From Rhodospirillaceae bacterium (GTDB taxonomy: Bacteria; Pseudomonadota; Alphaproteobacteria; TMED109), in contig CACHHO010000004.1 of NCBI GenBank assembly GCA_902579545.1, positions 1 to 50,244 of the forward strand: a stretch of DNA of 50,244 nucleotides, read 5' to 3'. Under the pieces are notes generated by a model. That model saw nothing but the letters and a program-made list of their open reading frames with translations, did not search any database and was not told the origin of the DNA. The translations under genes were made by a program, and so were the position numbers. Shown in pieces: positions 42,184 through 50,244 of the stretch (the first letter of the stretch is position 1; each line of letters opens with the position of its first letter).

Positions 42184-43727
42184 GGTCTATAACCAAAAGA
42201 ACTTGATCCAGTTCTAAGTTTTTTATAAGCAAGTTTTATCCATATACAAGCTTCTTTTCTAGTATCTCTAGGATCTATCACATTTTCTAATAAAAATTTT
42301 TCTGCAGTCCTAAATGGAGATGTTAATGAATTAAGTTTGACATACTTGTCTTTAATAAATTTTTCGGGATCCTTTGATTGGCTAATTTCTGATTTATAGG
42401 CTGCCTCAATACCACCTTCAAATGGCAATGACCCTGTATCGGCAGATGGCCAAGCAAACCTAAATTTAAAATTCATATGATTGGTATGTGCAGCGCCAGC
42501 AACACCAAAAACTTTTCTTAATATAATTGAACACATAGGGTTTTTAAATTGATACATTGCAGCTAAAGCTTTTGCTCCATATTTTATTGTTCCATCTTTT
42601 TCAGCATTCTTTCCAATTATAAAACCGGGGTTGTCAACTAAGTTTAATACAGGAAAGTGAAATACTTGCGCCAAGTCCATGATTTTAATAATCTTTTTGC
42701 ATGAATTAGCTGTCCAGCCTCCTCCATAGACTTGAGGATTATTAGCTAAAACTACAATGGGAAAACCATCTAGCCTTGCTAATCCAGTAATTACAGATAA
42801 CCCATATTTTTTACCTAATTCAAAAAAAGAATTTTTATCTACTACACTTTCTATAATAGGAAGTATGTCATAGCTTTCTCTTTTATTTTTTGGAATCATG
42901 CTTAACAAAAAGTCATCTTTTCTTAGAGGGTCGTCTTTAGATTTTTCTTTTTTAGGAAGATAATGGATTGAACTAGGCATAAATGATAAAAAAGTTTTTG
43001 CCATTTCCATTGCTTCTGATTCATTTTCAGCTACATCATCTATTACTCCATTACTACCATGTACTTGACTGCCACCTAATTCTTCTTTTGTAACTTTTTC
43101 TCCTATCTTTTCTACTAAGGGAGGACCAGCAACAAAAATTTGGCTAAATTCTTTAACCATTATAGAATAATGGCTACTTACAAGTCTTGCTGCCCCTAAT
43201 CCAGCAACAGGACCTAGCGCTAGGGATATAACTGGTATTTTAGATAGATTTTCTATAACTTTATCCCAGCCTGGATTAAAAGGAACATAAGTAGATTCTT
43301 GCTTTTCTAAAGATTTAACTGATCCTCCTCCACCTGTACCTTCTATAAATCTAACTAATGGAATTTCATATTCATTAGCTAATTTTTCAGCAGCTACCAT
43401 TTTCTCCCAAATTGAAGCATCTGCAGCTCCACCTCTCACAGTAAAATCATCTCCATAAAAAGCAATTGACTGTTGATTTACTAATCCATGTCCAATTATT
43501 GAATTAGCTGGCAAAAAATTTTCTAGTTCACCTGTTTCTTTATAACTAGATTGCCCACTAAGCATTCCAAATTCTTGAAAACTATCTTTGTCAAAAAATA
43601 GATTTATTCTTTCTCTTATAGTATTTCTATTTGCTTTATGCTGTCTTTCAACCTTTTCTTTACCTCCTAGCTCTTGGGCTAGGTTTTTTCTTTTATTAAG
43701 CTCATCTATTTCTTTTTGCCAGGACAT
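42180..43727 (-). CDS. Acyl-CoA carboxylase beta subunit (carboxyltransferase)
   Basis: Encodes 515 residues with both carboxyltransferase halves: N-terminal FIEGTGGGGSVKSLE and ISLALGPVAGLGAARL, then C-terminal VVLANNPQVYGGGWTANS, LVDNPGFIIGK and ILRKVFGVAGAAH. These are the acyl-CoA and carboxybiotin binding regions of propionyl-CoA-carboxylase-type enzymes. No biotin carboxylase or biotin carrier gene is in the window. Acyl-CoA specificity cannot be read from the sequence. It ends over the ilvA stop codon. Confidence 0.9.
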   Translation of the reverse strand: MSWQKEIDELNKRKNLAQELGGKEKVERQHKANRNTIRERINLFFDKDSFQEFGMLSGQSSYKETGELENFLPANSIIGHGLVNQQSIAFYGDDFTVRGGAADASIWEKMVAAEKLANEYEIPLVRFIEGTGGGGSVKSLEKQESTYVPFNPGWDKVIENLSKIPVISLALGPVAGLGAARLVSSHYSIMVKEFSQIFVAGPPLVEKIGEKVTKEELGGSQVHGSNGVIDDVAENESEAMEMAKTFLSFMPSSIHYLPKKEKSKDDPLRKDDFLLSMIPKNKRESYDILPIIESVVDKNSFFELGKKYGLSVITGLARLDGFPIVVLANNPQVYGGGWTANSCKKIIKIMDLAQVFHFPVLNLVDNPGFIIGKNAEKDGTIKYGAKALAAMYQFKNPMCSIILRKVFGVAGAAHTNHMNFKFRFAWPSADTGSLPFEGGIEAAYKSEISQSKDPEKFIKDKYVKLNSLTSPFRTAEKFLLENVIDPRDTRKEACIWIKLAYKKLRTGSSSFGYRP

Positions 43728-43745
43728 AAATTAGTCTTCTATCAG

Positions 43746-44510
43746 TTAATTTCTTAAATTGTACCCTTTTTTAAATATTAATAAAGTAATGACTATTAAA
43801 ATAAACAAAATGAGTAAAATAGTAATAATACTAGTCCAAATACTTACATCTGAAATTTCATAAAAACTATATTTAAAACCACTTACCAAATACAATACTG
43901 GATTAAGCAAGGAAATTTTTTGCCAAATTTCTGGTAACATGTTTATAGAGTAAAAACTACCTCCTAAGAACACAAGCGGGGTTATAATTATTAAAGGTAT
44001 CAGGGATAATTTTTCAAAGTTATCTGCCCAAAGACCTATTACAAAACCAAATAAACTAAAAGTTATAGCTGTCATTAATAAGAAAAAAACCATCAAAAGA
44101 GGATGTAATATGTTAAGGTCAATAAAAAATGAAGCGGTTACGATAATTAAGAGTCCTAACAAAATAGATTTCGTAGCAGTTGCACCTACAAAACCAATAA
44201 TCATCTCTACACCGCTTATAGGAGCAGCTTGTAATTCAAAAATAGTACCATTAAATTTTGGAAAATAGGTACTAAATGAACCATTGGATACACTTTGTGT
44301 TAATAGGTTTAACATAAGCAAACCTGGAACTATAAACATGCCATAAGTAACTCCATCAATTTCCTTAATTCTTGATCCAATTGCAGATCCAAATATTACA
44401 AAGTATAAAGAAGTGCTAAGCATGGGAGATATAATACTTTGTAAAATGGTTCTTTTAGTTCTATTCATTTCATGATTATAAATTGCTTTTATAGCTAAAA
44501 GATTAATCAT
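43746..44510 (-). CDS. ABC-2 type transporter permease
   Basis: About 254 residues from the ATG at 44510, which overlaps the ATPase stop by 8 bases (ATGATTAA); a longer in-frame start at 44537 lies inside the ATPase. Six hydrophobic helices and the ABC-2 motif around FLGGSFYSINMLPEIWQ are visible. With the ATPase it forms a two-component exporter of the DrrAB/YadGH kind. Substrate unknown. Confidence 0.9.
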   Translation of the reverse strand: MINLLAIKAIYNHEMNRTKRTILQSIISPMLSTSLYFVIFGSAIGSRIKEIDGVTYGMFIVPGLLMLNLLTQSVSNGSFSTYFPKFNGTIFELQAAPISGVEMIIGFVGATATKSILLGLLIIVTASFFIDLNILHPLLMVFFLLMTAITFSLFGFVIGLWADNFEKLSLIPLIIITPLVFLGGSFYSINMLPEIWQKISLLNPVLYLVSGFKYSFYEISDVSIWTSIITILLILFILIVITLLIFKKGYNLRN

Positions 44511-45429
44511 GATTTTTTCTCTTAATAAAATCAACAAAAATACTTTCTAATGATCTTTTTTTTAAATTAAAATCTAAAAAATTAGAGTCTTTTTTTAAAT
44601 CTATAAGTATGCTACTTAGCTCAGTTTTCTCTTTACTTAATAAAATTTCAACATTTTTTTTATCATCACTTAATTCACAAGGATAATTTTTTATATATTC
44701 TGGTAATTTTTTAATTTTATTTTTGAAAGTTATTACTAATTTGTTATCACCTAATTTTTTTAATAAAATATTTTTATCTTCTACTAGTATAATTTTTCCG
44801 TTATTTATAAAAGCTACTTTGTCAGCTATTTCTTCGGCTTCTTCAATATAGTGTGTAGTAAGTATTATTGTAACACCTTCCTTTTTAAGATTATAGATTA
44901 CTTCCCACATTTCTTTTCTCAACTCTATATCTACTCCAGCTGATGGCTCATCCAAAAAAAGTATTTCTGGATTATGAGATAATGCTTTTGCTATTAGTAC
45001 CCTTCTTTTCATTCCCCCTGATAATTGCATCAAAAGGCTATTCTTCTTTGTTTCAAGGTTTAATTTCTTTAAAAGATTTAAAATATATTTATCATCTCTT
45101 TTTTTACCCCATAAACCTCTTGAATAATTTATATTATCAAATACCGTTTCAAAGGCTTCTAGATGTAATTCTTGAGGTACTAAACCTATTAAGGATTTTA
45201 TTTTTTTTCTATTTTTTACCAAATCCAAATTATTTATTATTATTTCTCCACTTGTATGATGACTGAGGCCACATAAAATATTTATCAAAGTTGATTTGCC
45301 AGCACCATTAGGGCCAAGAAGTGCAAAAATTTCTCCTTTTTTAATACTTAAGTCAATATTATTTAGTGCAATTAAGCCATTTTTATATTTTTTACTAAGT
45401 TTTGATATTTCAATAAGATTTTTTTTCAT
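44503..45429 (-). CDS. ABC transporter ATP-binding protein
   Basis: Encodes 308 residues. Walker A is LLGPNGAGKSTLINI, the signature QLSGGMKRRVLIAKAL, Walker B EILFLDEPSAG and the switch His in LTTHYIEE. A C-terminal tail of about 80 residues after the nucleotide-binding domain is typical of ABC-2 exporter ATPases. Translation is coupled to the permease by overlap. Confidence 0.94.
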   Translation of the reverse strand: MKKNLIEISKLSKKYKNGLIALNNIDLSIKKGEIFALLGPNGAGKSTLINILCGLSHHTSGEIIINNLDLVKNRKKIKSLIGLVPQELHLEAFETVFDNINYSRGLWGKKRDDKYILNLLKKLNLETKKNSLLMQLSGGMKRRVLIAKALSHNPEILFLDEPSAGVDIELRKEMWEVIYNLKKEGVTIILTTHYIEEAEEIADKVAFINNGKIILVEDKNILLKKLGDNKLVITFKNKIKKLPEYIKNYPCELSDDKKNVEILLSKEKTELSSILIDLKKDSNFLDFNLKKRSLESIFVDFIKRKNHD

Positions 45430-45482
45430 ACTTAACTATTCTCTATATATATCATTATACATACTTAGAATTAAAATAGTTT

Positions 45483-46034
45483 TTATTGAACTTCTCTTTT
45501 GTCTCTATAATCTAAAAGTTTTTCAGTTACGTTAGGGTCATACGAGGTAATTCCAGGCTCAGGAGCTTCTTTGGGTGGTAGAGGTTTTGCTGGAGTTGTG
45601 TAAACTAAAGTCTTTCTTTCTTCTGTATTAGTAGGGTAGAAAGGATTTGCAATTTTTACTTCTTCTCCATTTTCTCTGCCTTTTTCTAGCATTTCATCAT
45701 ATTCTTGAGCTTGTGCTGCATTCCATGGGAATTTATATAATCTTGGCTCAACTAATCCTTCTAATTGAACTAATAAATATATAGCTTCACCTTCAACCCA
45801 ATTCACATGAAGTAAGGTTAGTTCATTCGTATATTTATTTAAAACTTCTAAATTTTTAGGTTTAGGCCTACTTAAAATTTCCAACATTGATCCGTAACTG
45901 ATTGCAAAACAAAATAATCCAATAATTATAGCTAGAATCTTATATTGAGTTTTTTTTCTTGACCAAAATGTTAAAGCTACTATGAGTGCAATTAATAAAG
46001 TAAGTATGGCATAAAGCCAATTTAAAAATTCCAT
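45483..46034 (-). CDS. Membrane-anchored protein of the ExbB/ExbD-like operon, unknown function
   Basis: Encodes 183 residues. Two hydrophobic helices (about 6-24 and 33-50) are followed by a soluble part with ELTLLHVNWVEGEAIYLLVQ and a Pro-rich stretch (PAKPLPPKEAPEPG) before the C-terminus. It starts 2 bases after the second ExbD-like gene, so it belongs to the same operon and is probably a component. No family recognised. Confidence 0.7.
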   Translation of the reverse strand: MEFLNWLYAILTLLIALIVALTFWSRKKTQYKILAIIIGLFCFAISYGSMLEILSRPKPKNLEVLNKYTNELTLLHVNWVEGEAIYLLVQLEGLVEPRLYKFPWNAAQAQEYDEMLEKGRENGEEVKIANPFYPTNTEERKTLVYTTPAKPLPPKEAPEPGITSYDPNVTEKLLDYRDKREVQ

Positions 46035-46036
46035 AA

Positions 46037-46645
46037 TTATCCTCCAATTAAACTTTTTCTAAGACTATTTACAGAGCCTGAAATTAATTTAAAATTATTA
46101 TCTAGCTTAAACCTTAAAACTGTTTTTTCATTACCTTCTTTTGACAAAAGTACGGTTTTTTCTAATATTTGTTTTCTGTAATCTCTATCAGGTGTAACTA
46201 AACTTGCTGCAATAGTTGCTTGTATTTTTGATTTATTTTTATCATGTTTAAATAAGTGAATATTTGCTTGGTATTCTCCAGGTGTAATTCCTCTAGTAAA
46301 ACTTATTTCATAATTTAATGGAGTGTAGTCCCCAGTTAAACCTCTATCATCTCTAAGAAGATTAAAAACTATGCCCGAGGGTTTTGAATAACCTACAGGC
46401 CCGTCATTTGGTCCTTTTACCCATAAATCAAGGTCTGCGTCAATGTCATTTGGCCAAAAAAGTTCAATAATAACACTGCCAACAGGCTCTTTAATAATTT
46501 CTTTTTTAGTTTTCAGGTTTAACCATGGAAGAAGCAATAATACTATTGCTACAAATCCAGATAAGGCTAGTAATGTAACATCTCTAAAAACTGTATTTGA
46601 TTGATCTTCATCATAAATATTGATATTGTTAAAAGGATTAAACAC
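46037..46645 (-). CDS. ExbD-like protein with Asp-rich periplasmic domain (copy B)
   Basis: Encodes 202 residues. A single membrane helix starts with VFRDVTLLALSGF, where Asp22 falls where ExbD/TolR carry their proton-coupling Asp. The periplasmic domain has IELFWPNDIDADLDLWVKGP, FNLLRDD and RGITPGEYQANIHL, a DxDLDLWV beta-domain reminiscent of YfaP/DUF2135-type modules rather than the usual ExbD domain. It is a paralogue of the gene product at 47284-47928 and overlaps the ExbB-like gene by 8 bases. Confidence 0.78.
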   Translation of the reverse strand: MFNPFNNINIYDEDQSNTVFRDVTLLALSGFVAIVLLLLPWLNLKTKKEIIKEPVGSVIIELFWPNDIDADLDLWVKGPNDGPVGYSKPSGIVFNLLRDDRGLTGDYTPLNYEISFTRGITPGEYQANIHLFKHDKNKSKIQATIAASLVTPDRDYRKQILEKTVLLSKEGNEKTVLRFKLDNNFKLISGSVNSLRKSLIGG

Positions 46646-47261
46646 TATTTTTTTCTCCTAATTCAATAATTCTTGATAATAGTTTGTTAGCTCCAGTAGA
46701 TAAGATCTGAAAACAAATATTTAACCACACACTACAAATAGATCCTACTAATGTAGTATATAAGGCTACTGACATTCCTGATATTAAAGTTGATACCATT
46801 TTACTTACTTCCTCAGGATTACTTGAAACACTACCATCAACTCCAGAAAGTGCTATTATAAAACCTATTACTGTACCTATTAGTCCTAATATCACTAAAG
46901 TATTAGCTATAAATTTAATATAATTTATTTTTGAAGCAATCTTAATTCTTAAGGATACTGCCAAATTATTTCTTGAACTAGCGTCTAATTTTTTAGATTT
47001 CTGTAAAAATTCATTTGATAAAGATGTCGAGTTTATCTTTTTGGCATATGCGTAATTAAGTTCTTTGCTAACCCAAAGAGTTCTATATGCAGATACTACG
47101 AAACCTATAGCAAATAAAAACAAAATTATAATTACCATATTAGTGATATCAGCAGTAATAGCTTTTTTTAAATATCCTTGCGTGAATAAAACAAATAAAA
47201 ATGTTAGTCCCACTAAGTTAATAATTGAATATCTTAAAATCAGTAAGTATTTAAATCTCAT
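46638..47261 (-). CDS. MotA/TolQ/ExbB-like proton channel protein
   Basis: Encodes 207 residues with four hydrophobic helices. The last two carry the MotA/ExbB signature: LVILGLIGTVIGFIIALSGV, then VSTLISGMSVALYTTLVGSI. The cytoplasmic loop is short (about 50 residues). It lies between the two ExbD-like genes, so it would form the pentameric channel around their membrane helices and use the proton gradient to drive movement in the periplasm. No tonB, tolA or flagellar gene is nearby, so the load is unknown. Confidence 0.87.
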   Translation of the reverse strand: MRFKYLLILRYSIINLVGLTFLFVLFTQGYLKKAITADITNMVIIILFLFAIGFVVSAYRTLWVSKELNYAYAKKINSTSLSNEFLQKSKKLDASSRNNLAVSLRIKIASKINYIKFIANTLVILGLIGTVIGFIIALSGVDGSVSSNPEEVSKMVSTLISGMSVALYTTLVGSICSVWLNICFQILSTGANKLLSRIIELGEKNSV

Positions 47262-47283
47262 ATTTTTTCCTTTTTTAAAATTT

Positions 47284-47928
47284 TTAATTGTTTTCGTCTG
47301 TAGCTAGTCCCTCTGAGTCTTTGTTGCCCGATCTCAACATAACATAATTATTGTTAATTGAATTTTTATCTAAATTTCCCTTTTTATCTAATTTAAATTG
47401 AAACACAGTAATTTCCTCACCAATATTCTCTAACATTTTAGATGTTTTAAGTATTTGTCTTCTTTTATCAGAATCAGGGTCAACTACTGATACTAGCATT
47501 TCTGCTAGAATAGGTTTAAAAGGTGTTGTGTCTTCTCTATACAGATGCAAGTTAGCCACGTATATACCATCACTAATACCTCTTGAGTAAGAAACTTCAT
47601 AATTGACAGGAGAGTTATCCTTATAAATTCCTAAGTCATCTCTAAGAAGGTTAAAAAATAAACCTCCTTTATTGGAATAACCTACAGGAATATCGTCTGG
47701 TGCTTGAACCCATAAATCAATATCTACATCTCTTTTATCATCCCAAAACAATTCAACTATTACATTTCCTGGAGGTGTAGTAGCTGATTCTTCTTCAGTA
47801 GGGGGATTAACAAAAGGTAACAAGAGAATTACCATTGAGATGAAACCGGTTAATGCTAAAAGTATAACATCCCTGAATACTACATCTCCTTCGTCTGTAG
47901 AGTTGAAGCTTTCCAATAGATTCTCCAA
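47284..47928 (-). CDS. ExbD-like protein with Asp-rich periplasmic domain (copy A)
   Basis: Encodes 214 residues. The N-terminal helix begins with VFRDVILLALTGF (Asp20 at the ExbD proton-coupling position). The periplasmic domain reads VELFWDDKRDVDIDLWVQAP, PVGYSNKGG, FNLLRDDLG and SRGISDGIYVANLHLY, matching copy B along its length. The DxDxDLW cluster suggests metal or carbohydrate binding, by analogy only. It is the first gene of the four-gene operon and is divergent from the PQQ dehydrogenase with 131 bases between them. Confidence 0.78.
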   Translation of the reverse strand: MENLLESFNSTDEGDVVFRDVILLALTGFISMVILLLPFVNPPTEEESATTPPGNVIVELFWDDKRDVDIDLWVQAPDDIPVGYSNKGGLFFNLLRDDLGIYKDNSPVNYEVSYSRGISDGIYVANLHLYREDTTPFKPILAEMLVSVVDPDSDKRRQILKTSKMLENIGEEITVFQFKLDKKGNLDKNSINNNYVMLRSGNKDSEGLATDENN

Positions 47929-47996
47929 AAAAAATCAAGTTATCACAATAATTAATAAAATAATATTCTTATATTAATAATCTTTAGTAATTTTGC

Positions 47997-48024
47997 TTGA
48001 CCTATAATTAATACTTATTATCAT
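47997..48024 (+). promoter_or_regulatory. Probable promoter of the PQQ alcohol dehydrogenase gene
   Basis: TTGACC at 47997-48002 and TATCAT at 48019-48024 are separated by 16 bases, a good sigma-70-type pair. They lie about 35 bases before the start codon, which has GGAGG at 48051-48055. It is one of the few near-consensus -35 sites seen in this window and suggests strong expression. Confidence 0.55.
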
Positions 48025-48059
48025 TATTTATATATTTAATAATTATAAACGGAGGATTA

Positions 48060-49817
48060 ATGATTAAATTTTTAATTACTTCTTTGGTAACTTTTTCATT
48101 CGTATTTAGTTCACAAGCAGATAATGTGACATCGTGGGATGATATAGTTAATGCAAAGAAAACTCCAGAGAATTGGTTAACACATCATGGTACACTTGAT
48201 GGACACAGGTTTTCTGGCCTTAAAAAAATTAATAAAAAGAATGTAAAGAAACTTAAAGTTGCATTCACTAATATGATTGGTGGTGTAGAAGGTGGTGGTA
48301 TTTGGGACCATGCTGGTTTAGAAGGCACTCCAATTGTTGAAGATGGATTTATGTATGTAACAGATGGTTGGGGTTCAATTTACAAATTTGATGTAAGAAA
48401 AAGTGGTAAATTAGTTTGGAAAATGAATCCTGATACTGATCATGACTTTCCTGGAGCGGTTACATGCTGTGGTATAAACAATAGAGGTGTAGCTCTTATA
48501 GATGATAAAGTAGTTTCTCATACATTAGACGGCAGATTGATTATTACCAATAAAGAATCAGGTGCTATAGAGCAGGAAGTACAACTTGCAGATGCAAGTA
48601 TAGCAGAAGTTATCACTGCTGCACCATTAGTAGTAAAAGATGCTGCAATTACTGGAGTTTCTGGAGCTGAGTATGGAATTAGAGGATGGTTGCATTCTAC
48701 TAATTTAAAAGATGGTTCAAAAAAATGGAGAACTTATACTATTCCTGCACCTGGAGAGCCTGGATCAGATACTTGGAAGCAAGGACCAGAATCTCATAGT
48801 AAAGATGCTTGGATGCATGGTGGGGGTTCTACTTGGGTAGTTGGTTCATATGATCCTGACCTTAATGTAATATATTGGGGAGTTGGAAATCCTGGTCCAG
48901 ACTGGGATAATGAATATAGACCTGGTGATAATTTATACAGTAACAGTGTACTAGCTTTAGATGCTGATTCTGGTAAAATTAAGTGGTATTTCCAGTATAC
49001 ACCAAATGATCCTTATGATTTTGATGGAGTTAATGAGCAGACATTAGTAGATGCTAAAGTTTTTGGTAAAAAGACTAAAGCTGTGTTACATGCTGATAGA
49101 AATGGTTTTGCTTATGCTCTAGACAGAGAATCAGGTAAGTTTCTTTGGGGAACTCCTTTTGTGAAAAAACTAGATTGGACAGTAGGTTTGGATAAATATA
49201 CAGGAATGCCTCTTGATTATGATCCAAATAAGGATGTTCAAAGATATGTGCCATCAAGTAGTGCATTTAGAGCACAACCTGAAGCCACTTCATGTCCTGG
49301 AAATATGGGAGGAAAAAATTGGCCTCCTACTGCTTATGATCCAGACAGAAATATGTATTATATTCCTGTAATTGAAAGCTGTGCTATGCATGTTAATGTT
49401 CCTCAAGAGAAGGAATGGGTTGCTAGAGAATTCTGGTTAGGTGGTGGACCAAAGATGGGACCAATCATTACAGGAAGTGTAGCAGCTATGGATGTAAATT
49501 CAGGTAAAGTTGTTGCTAAATATGATATGGACTATCCAAGCCTTGGTGGTTTAGTTGCTACTAAAGGTGGATTAGTTTTCAGTGGTCATCCTGAGGGTAC
49601 TATAGTTGCATTGGATTCAGACAATCTTAAAGAGCTATGGAGATTTGAAACTAATACGGGTATTAATGCACCTCCTATAACATTTGCTGTAGATGGCAAA
49701 CAATATGTTGCTATTTTAGCTGGTTTAGGTGGAGCATGGCCTAAGTGGTTTATAGGCTCAACTCCTGGTTTAGAGAAGGTAGAACCAGGTCAAATGCTGT
49801 ATGTGTTTAGTCTTTAA
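48060..49817 (+). CDS. PQQ-dependent alcohol dehydrogenase, lanthanide type (XoxF/ExaF-like)
   Basis: Encodes 585 residues with a signal peptide of about 20. Eight-bladed propeller repeats are visible. The vicinal disulfide is Cys136-Cys137 (VTCCGINN). Metal/PQQ ligands are Glu204 (SGAEYGIRG), Asn277 (GVGNPGP), catalytic Asp320 and an extra Asp322 in YDFDGVNE; that second Asp marks lanthanide-using enzymes, whereas calcium MxaF has Ala there. Arg347 follows in HADRNGF. It oxidises a primary alcohol in the periplasm and passes electrons to a cytochrome c, not encoded here. It diverges enough from textbook XoxF that methanol is not assured as substrate. Confidence 0.92.
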   Translation: MIKFLITSLVTFSFVFSSQADNVTSWDDIVNAKKTPENWLTHHGTLDGHRFSGLKKINKKNVKKLKVAFTNMIGGVEGGGIWDHAGLEGTPIVEDGFMYVTDGWGSIYKFDVRKSGKLVWKMNPDTDHDFPGAVTCCGINNRGVALIDDKVVSHTLDGRLIITNKESGAIEQEVQLADASIAEVITAAPLVVKDAAITGVSGAEYGIRGWLHSTNLKDGSKKWRTYTIPAPGEPGSDTWKQGPESHSKDAWMHGGGSTWVVGSYDPDLNVIYWGVGNPGPDWDNEYRPGDNLYSNSVLALDADSGKIKWYFQYTPNDPYDFDGVNEQTLVDAKVFGKKTKAVLHADRNGFAYALDRESGKFLWGTPFVKKLDWTVGLDKYTGMPLDYDPNKDVQRYVPSSSAFRAQPEATSCPGNMGGKNWPPTAYDPDRNMYYIPVIESCAMHVNVPQEKEWVAREFWLGGGPKMGPIITGSVAAMDVNSGKVVAKYDMDYPSLGGLVATKGGLVFSGHPEGTIVALDSDNLKELWRFETNTGINAPPITFAVDGKQYVAILAGLGGAWPKWFIGSTPGLEKVEPGQMLYVFSL

Positions 49818-49830
49818 ACTATAGAAATAG

Positions 49831-49870
49831 AAGGGGTCTTTAATATATATATTAAAGACTCCTTTTTTTT
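49831..49870 (+). terminator. Rho-independent terminator after the PQQ dehydrogenase
   Basis: A 13-bp stem (49833-49845 with 49850-49862, one G-T pair) with a TATA loop, flanked by AA and a run of eight Ts. Confidence 0.92.
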
Positions 49871-49876
49871 GTCTAA

Positions 49877-50244
49877 ATGAAAAACTTATTATTAATTTTT
49901 ATTTTATCTTTCTTCTCATTGATGAATAGTTATTCTAATGATATTAGAAACATATCAGTTGGAGAAAATATAAATGATATTAAAGATAGAGGTTATACTG
50001 GTTTTCAGTGTTACGATAGTAATACAAAAATAAAGAGCTGGTATTTGTATAAAAGTTGTCAAGTTAATAAAAACAATTATCATCTTATAAAATTTGAATA
50101 CGATGAGAGATTTGCTTTAAATGAGAACTTTGAAGGAACCCAGATATCTGGTCATCCAGTTATTATTTATTTAGCAATTGATAAAAGGGGTATTATACAA
50201 GAAATAAATGCATTTTCAGATTCTAATGCTCCATTTTATTTTAG
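49877..50244 (+). CDS. Exported protein of unknown function, 3' partial
   Basis: An ATG at 49877, just after the terminator, opens a frame that stays open to the window end (122 codons). The N-terminus is a signal peptide (KNLLLIFILSFFSLMNSYS), followed by NDIRNISVGENINDIKDRGY, two cysteines (FQCYD, KSCQV) and a beta-rich part. Its place behind the PQQ dehydrogenase may mean a related periplasmic role. No family recognised. Confidence 0.7.
   Translation, partial: MKNLLLIFILSFFSLMNSYSNDIRNISVGENINDIKDRGYTGFQCYDSNTKIKSWYLYKSCQVNKNNYHLIKFEYDERFALNENFEGTQISGHPVIIYLAIDKRGIIQEINAFSDSNAPFYF

Noticed and set aside
46037-47928. TonB- or Tol-system assignment for the ExbB/ExbD-like genes
   Set aside because: The ExbD-like proteins lack the usual periplasmic domain and no tonB, tolA, tolB or pal gene is present.

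Overview
The window is about 50 kb of very AT-rich, gene-dense bacterial DNA. Intergenic gaps are short, many gene ends overlap, and Shine-Dalgarno sites are often absent. The protein families, a tiny TPP riboswitch in front of a ThiV-type transporter, a lanthanide-type PQQ alcohol dehydrogenase and a BoxR/BoxB/BoxC benzoate pathway point to a streamlined marine alphaproteobacterium (Pelagibacterales- or HIMB59-like). That placement is inference from gene content and style. I see no rRNA, tRNA, CRISPR array, phage or insertion sequence. Both window edges cut genes.

Layout. 1-3.5 kb: the 3' part of a molybdenum hydroxylase large subunit, two small exported proteins and the GTPase HflX. 3.6-5.2 kb: a TPP riboswitch whose closing helix covers the TTG start of a ThiV-like sodium:solute symporter. 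5.2-13.6 kb: aerobic benzoyl-CoA ('box') catabolism, with an aldehyde dehydrogenase (BoxD candidate), boxB, boxC and the regulator boxR. Divergent from boxR lie a flavodoxin, benzoate-CoA ligase and an alpha/beta hydrolase; no boxA reductase is present. 13.6-17.1 kb: Nnr (NAD(P)HX repair), a formamidase-like hydrolase and a 3-hydroxyacyl-CoA dehydrogenase. 17.2-20.0 kb: two tandem class III nucleotide cyclases, the second wrecked by a 424-bp out-of-frame deletion. 20.0-23.9 kb: an epoxide hydrolase, then a Fur-box-like site and an imelysin/di-heme oxidoreductase pair (iron acquisition).

24.0-32.5 kb holds two NosR-like flavin/iron-sulfur membrane proteins, a Tat-exported amidohydrolase, several small unknown proteins and an ApbE flavin transferase, with no nitrous-oxide reductase genes. 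32.6-39.1 kb: DoxX, an RND pump with its periplasmic adaptor, and a Dld-type D-lactate dehydrogenase. 39.1-45.4 kb: an SDR lacking the catalytic Tyr/Lys, a fused double gamma-carbonic-anhydrase-like protein with complementary degenerate metal sites, threonine dehydratase, an acyl-CoA carboxylase beta subunit and an ABC-2 exporter.

45.5-49.8 kb: a four-gene operon encodes an ExbB/MotA-like proton channel and two ExbD-like partners whose periplasmic domain is an Asp-rich beta-type domain in place of the usual ExbD domain. It is divergent from a PQQ alcohol dehydrogenase with the lanthanide-type D-x-D motif. The strongest candidates for undescribed biology are this ExbBD-like operon, the paired-NosR/amidohydrolase/ApbE region, and the self-complementing double gamma-CA protein.
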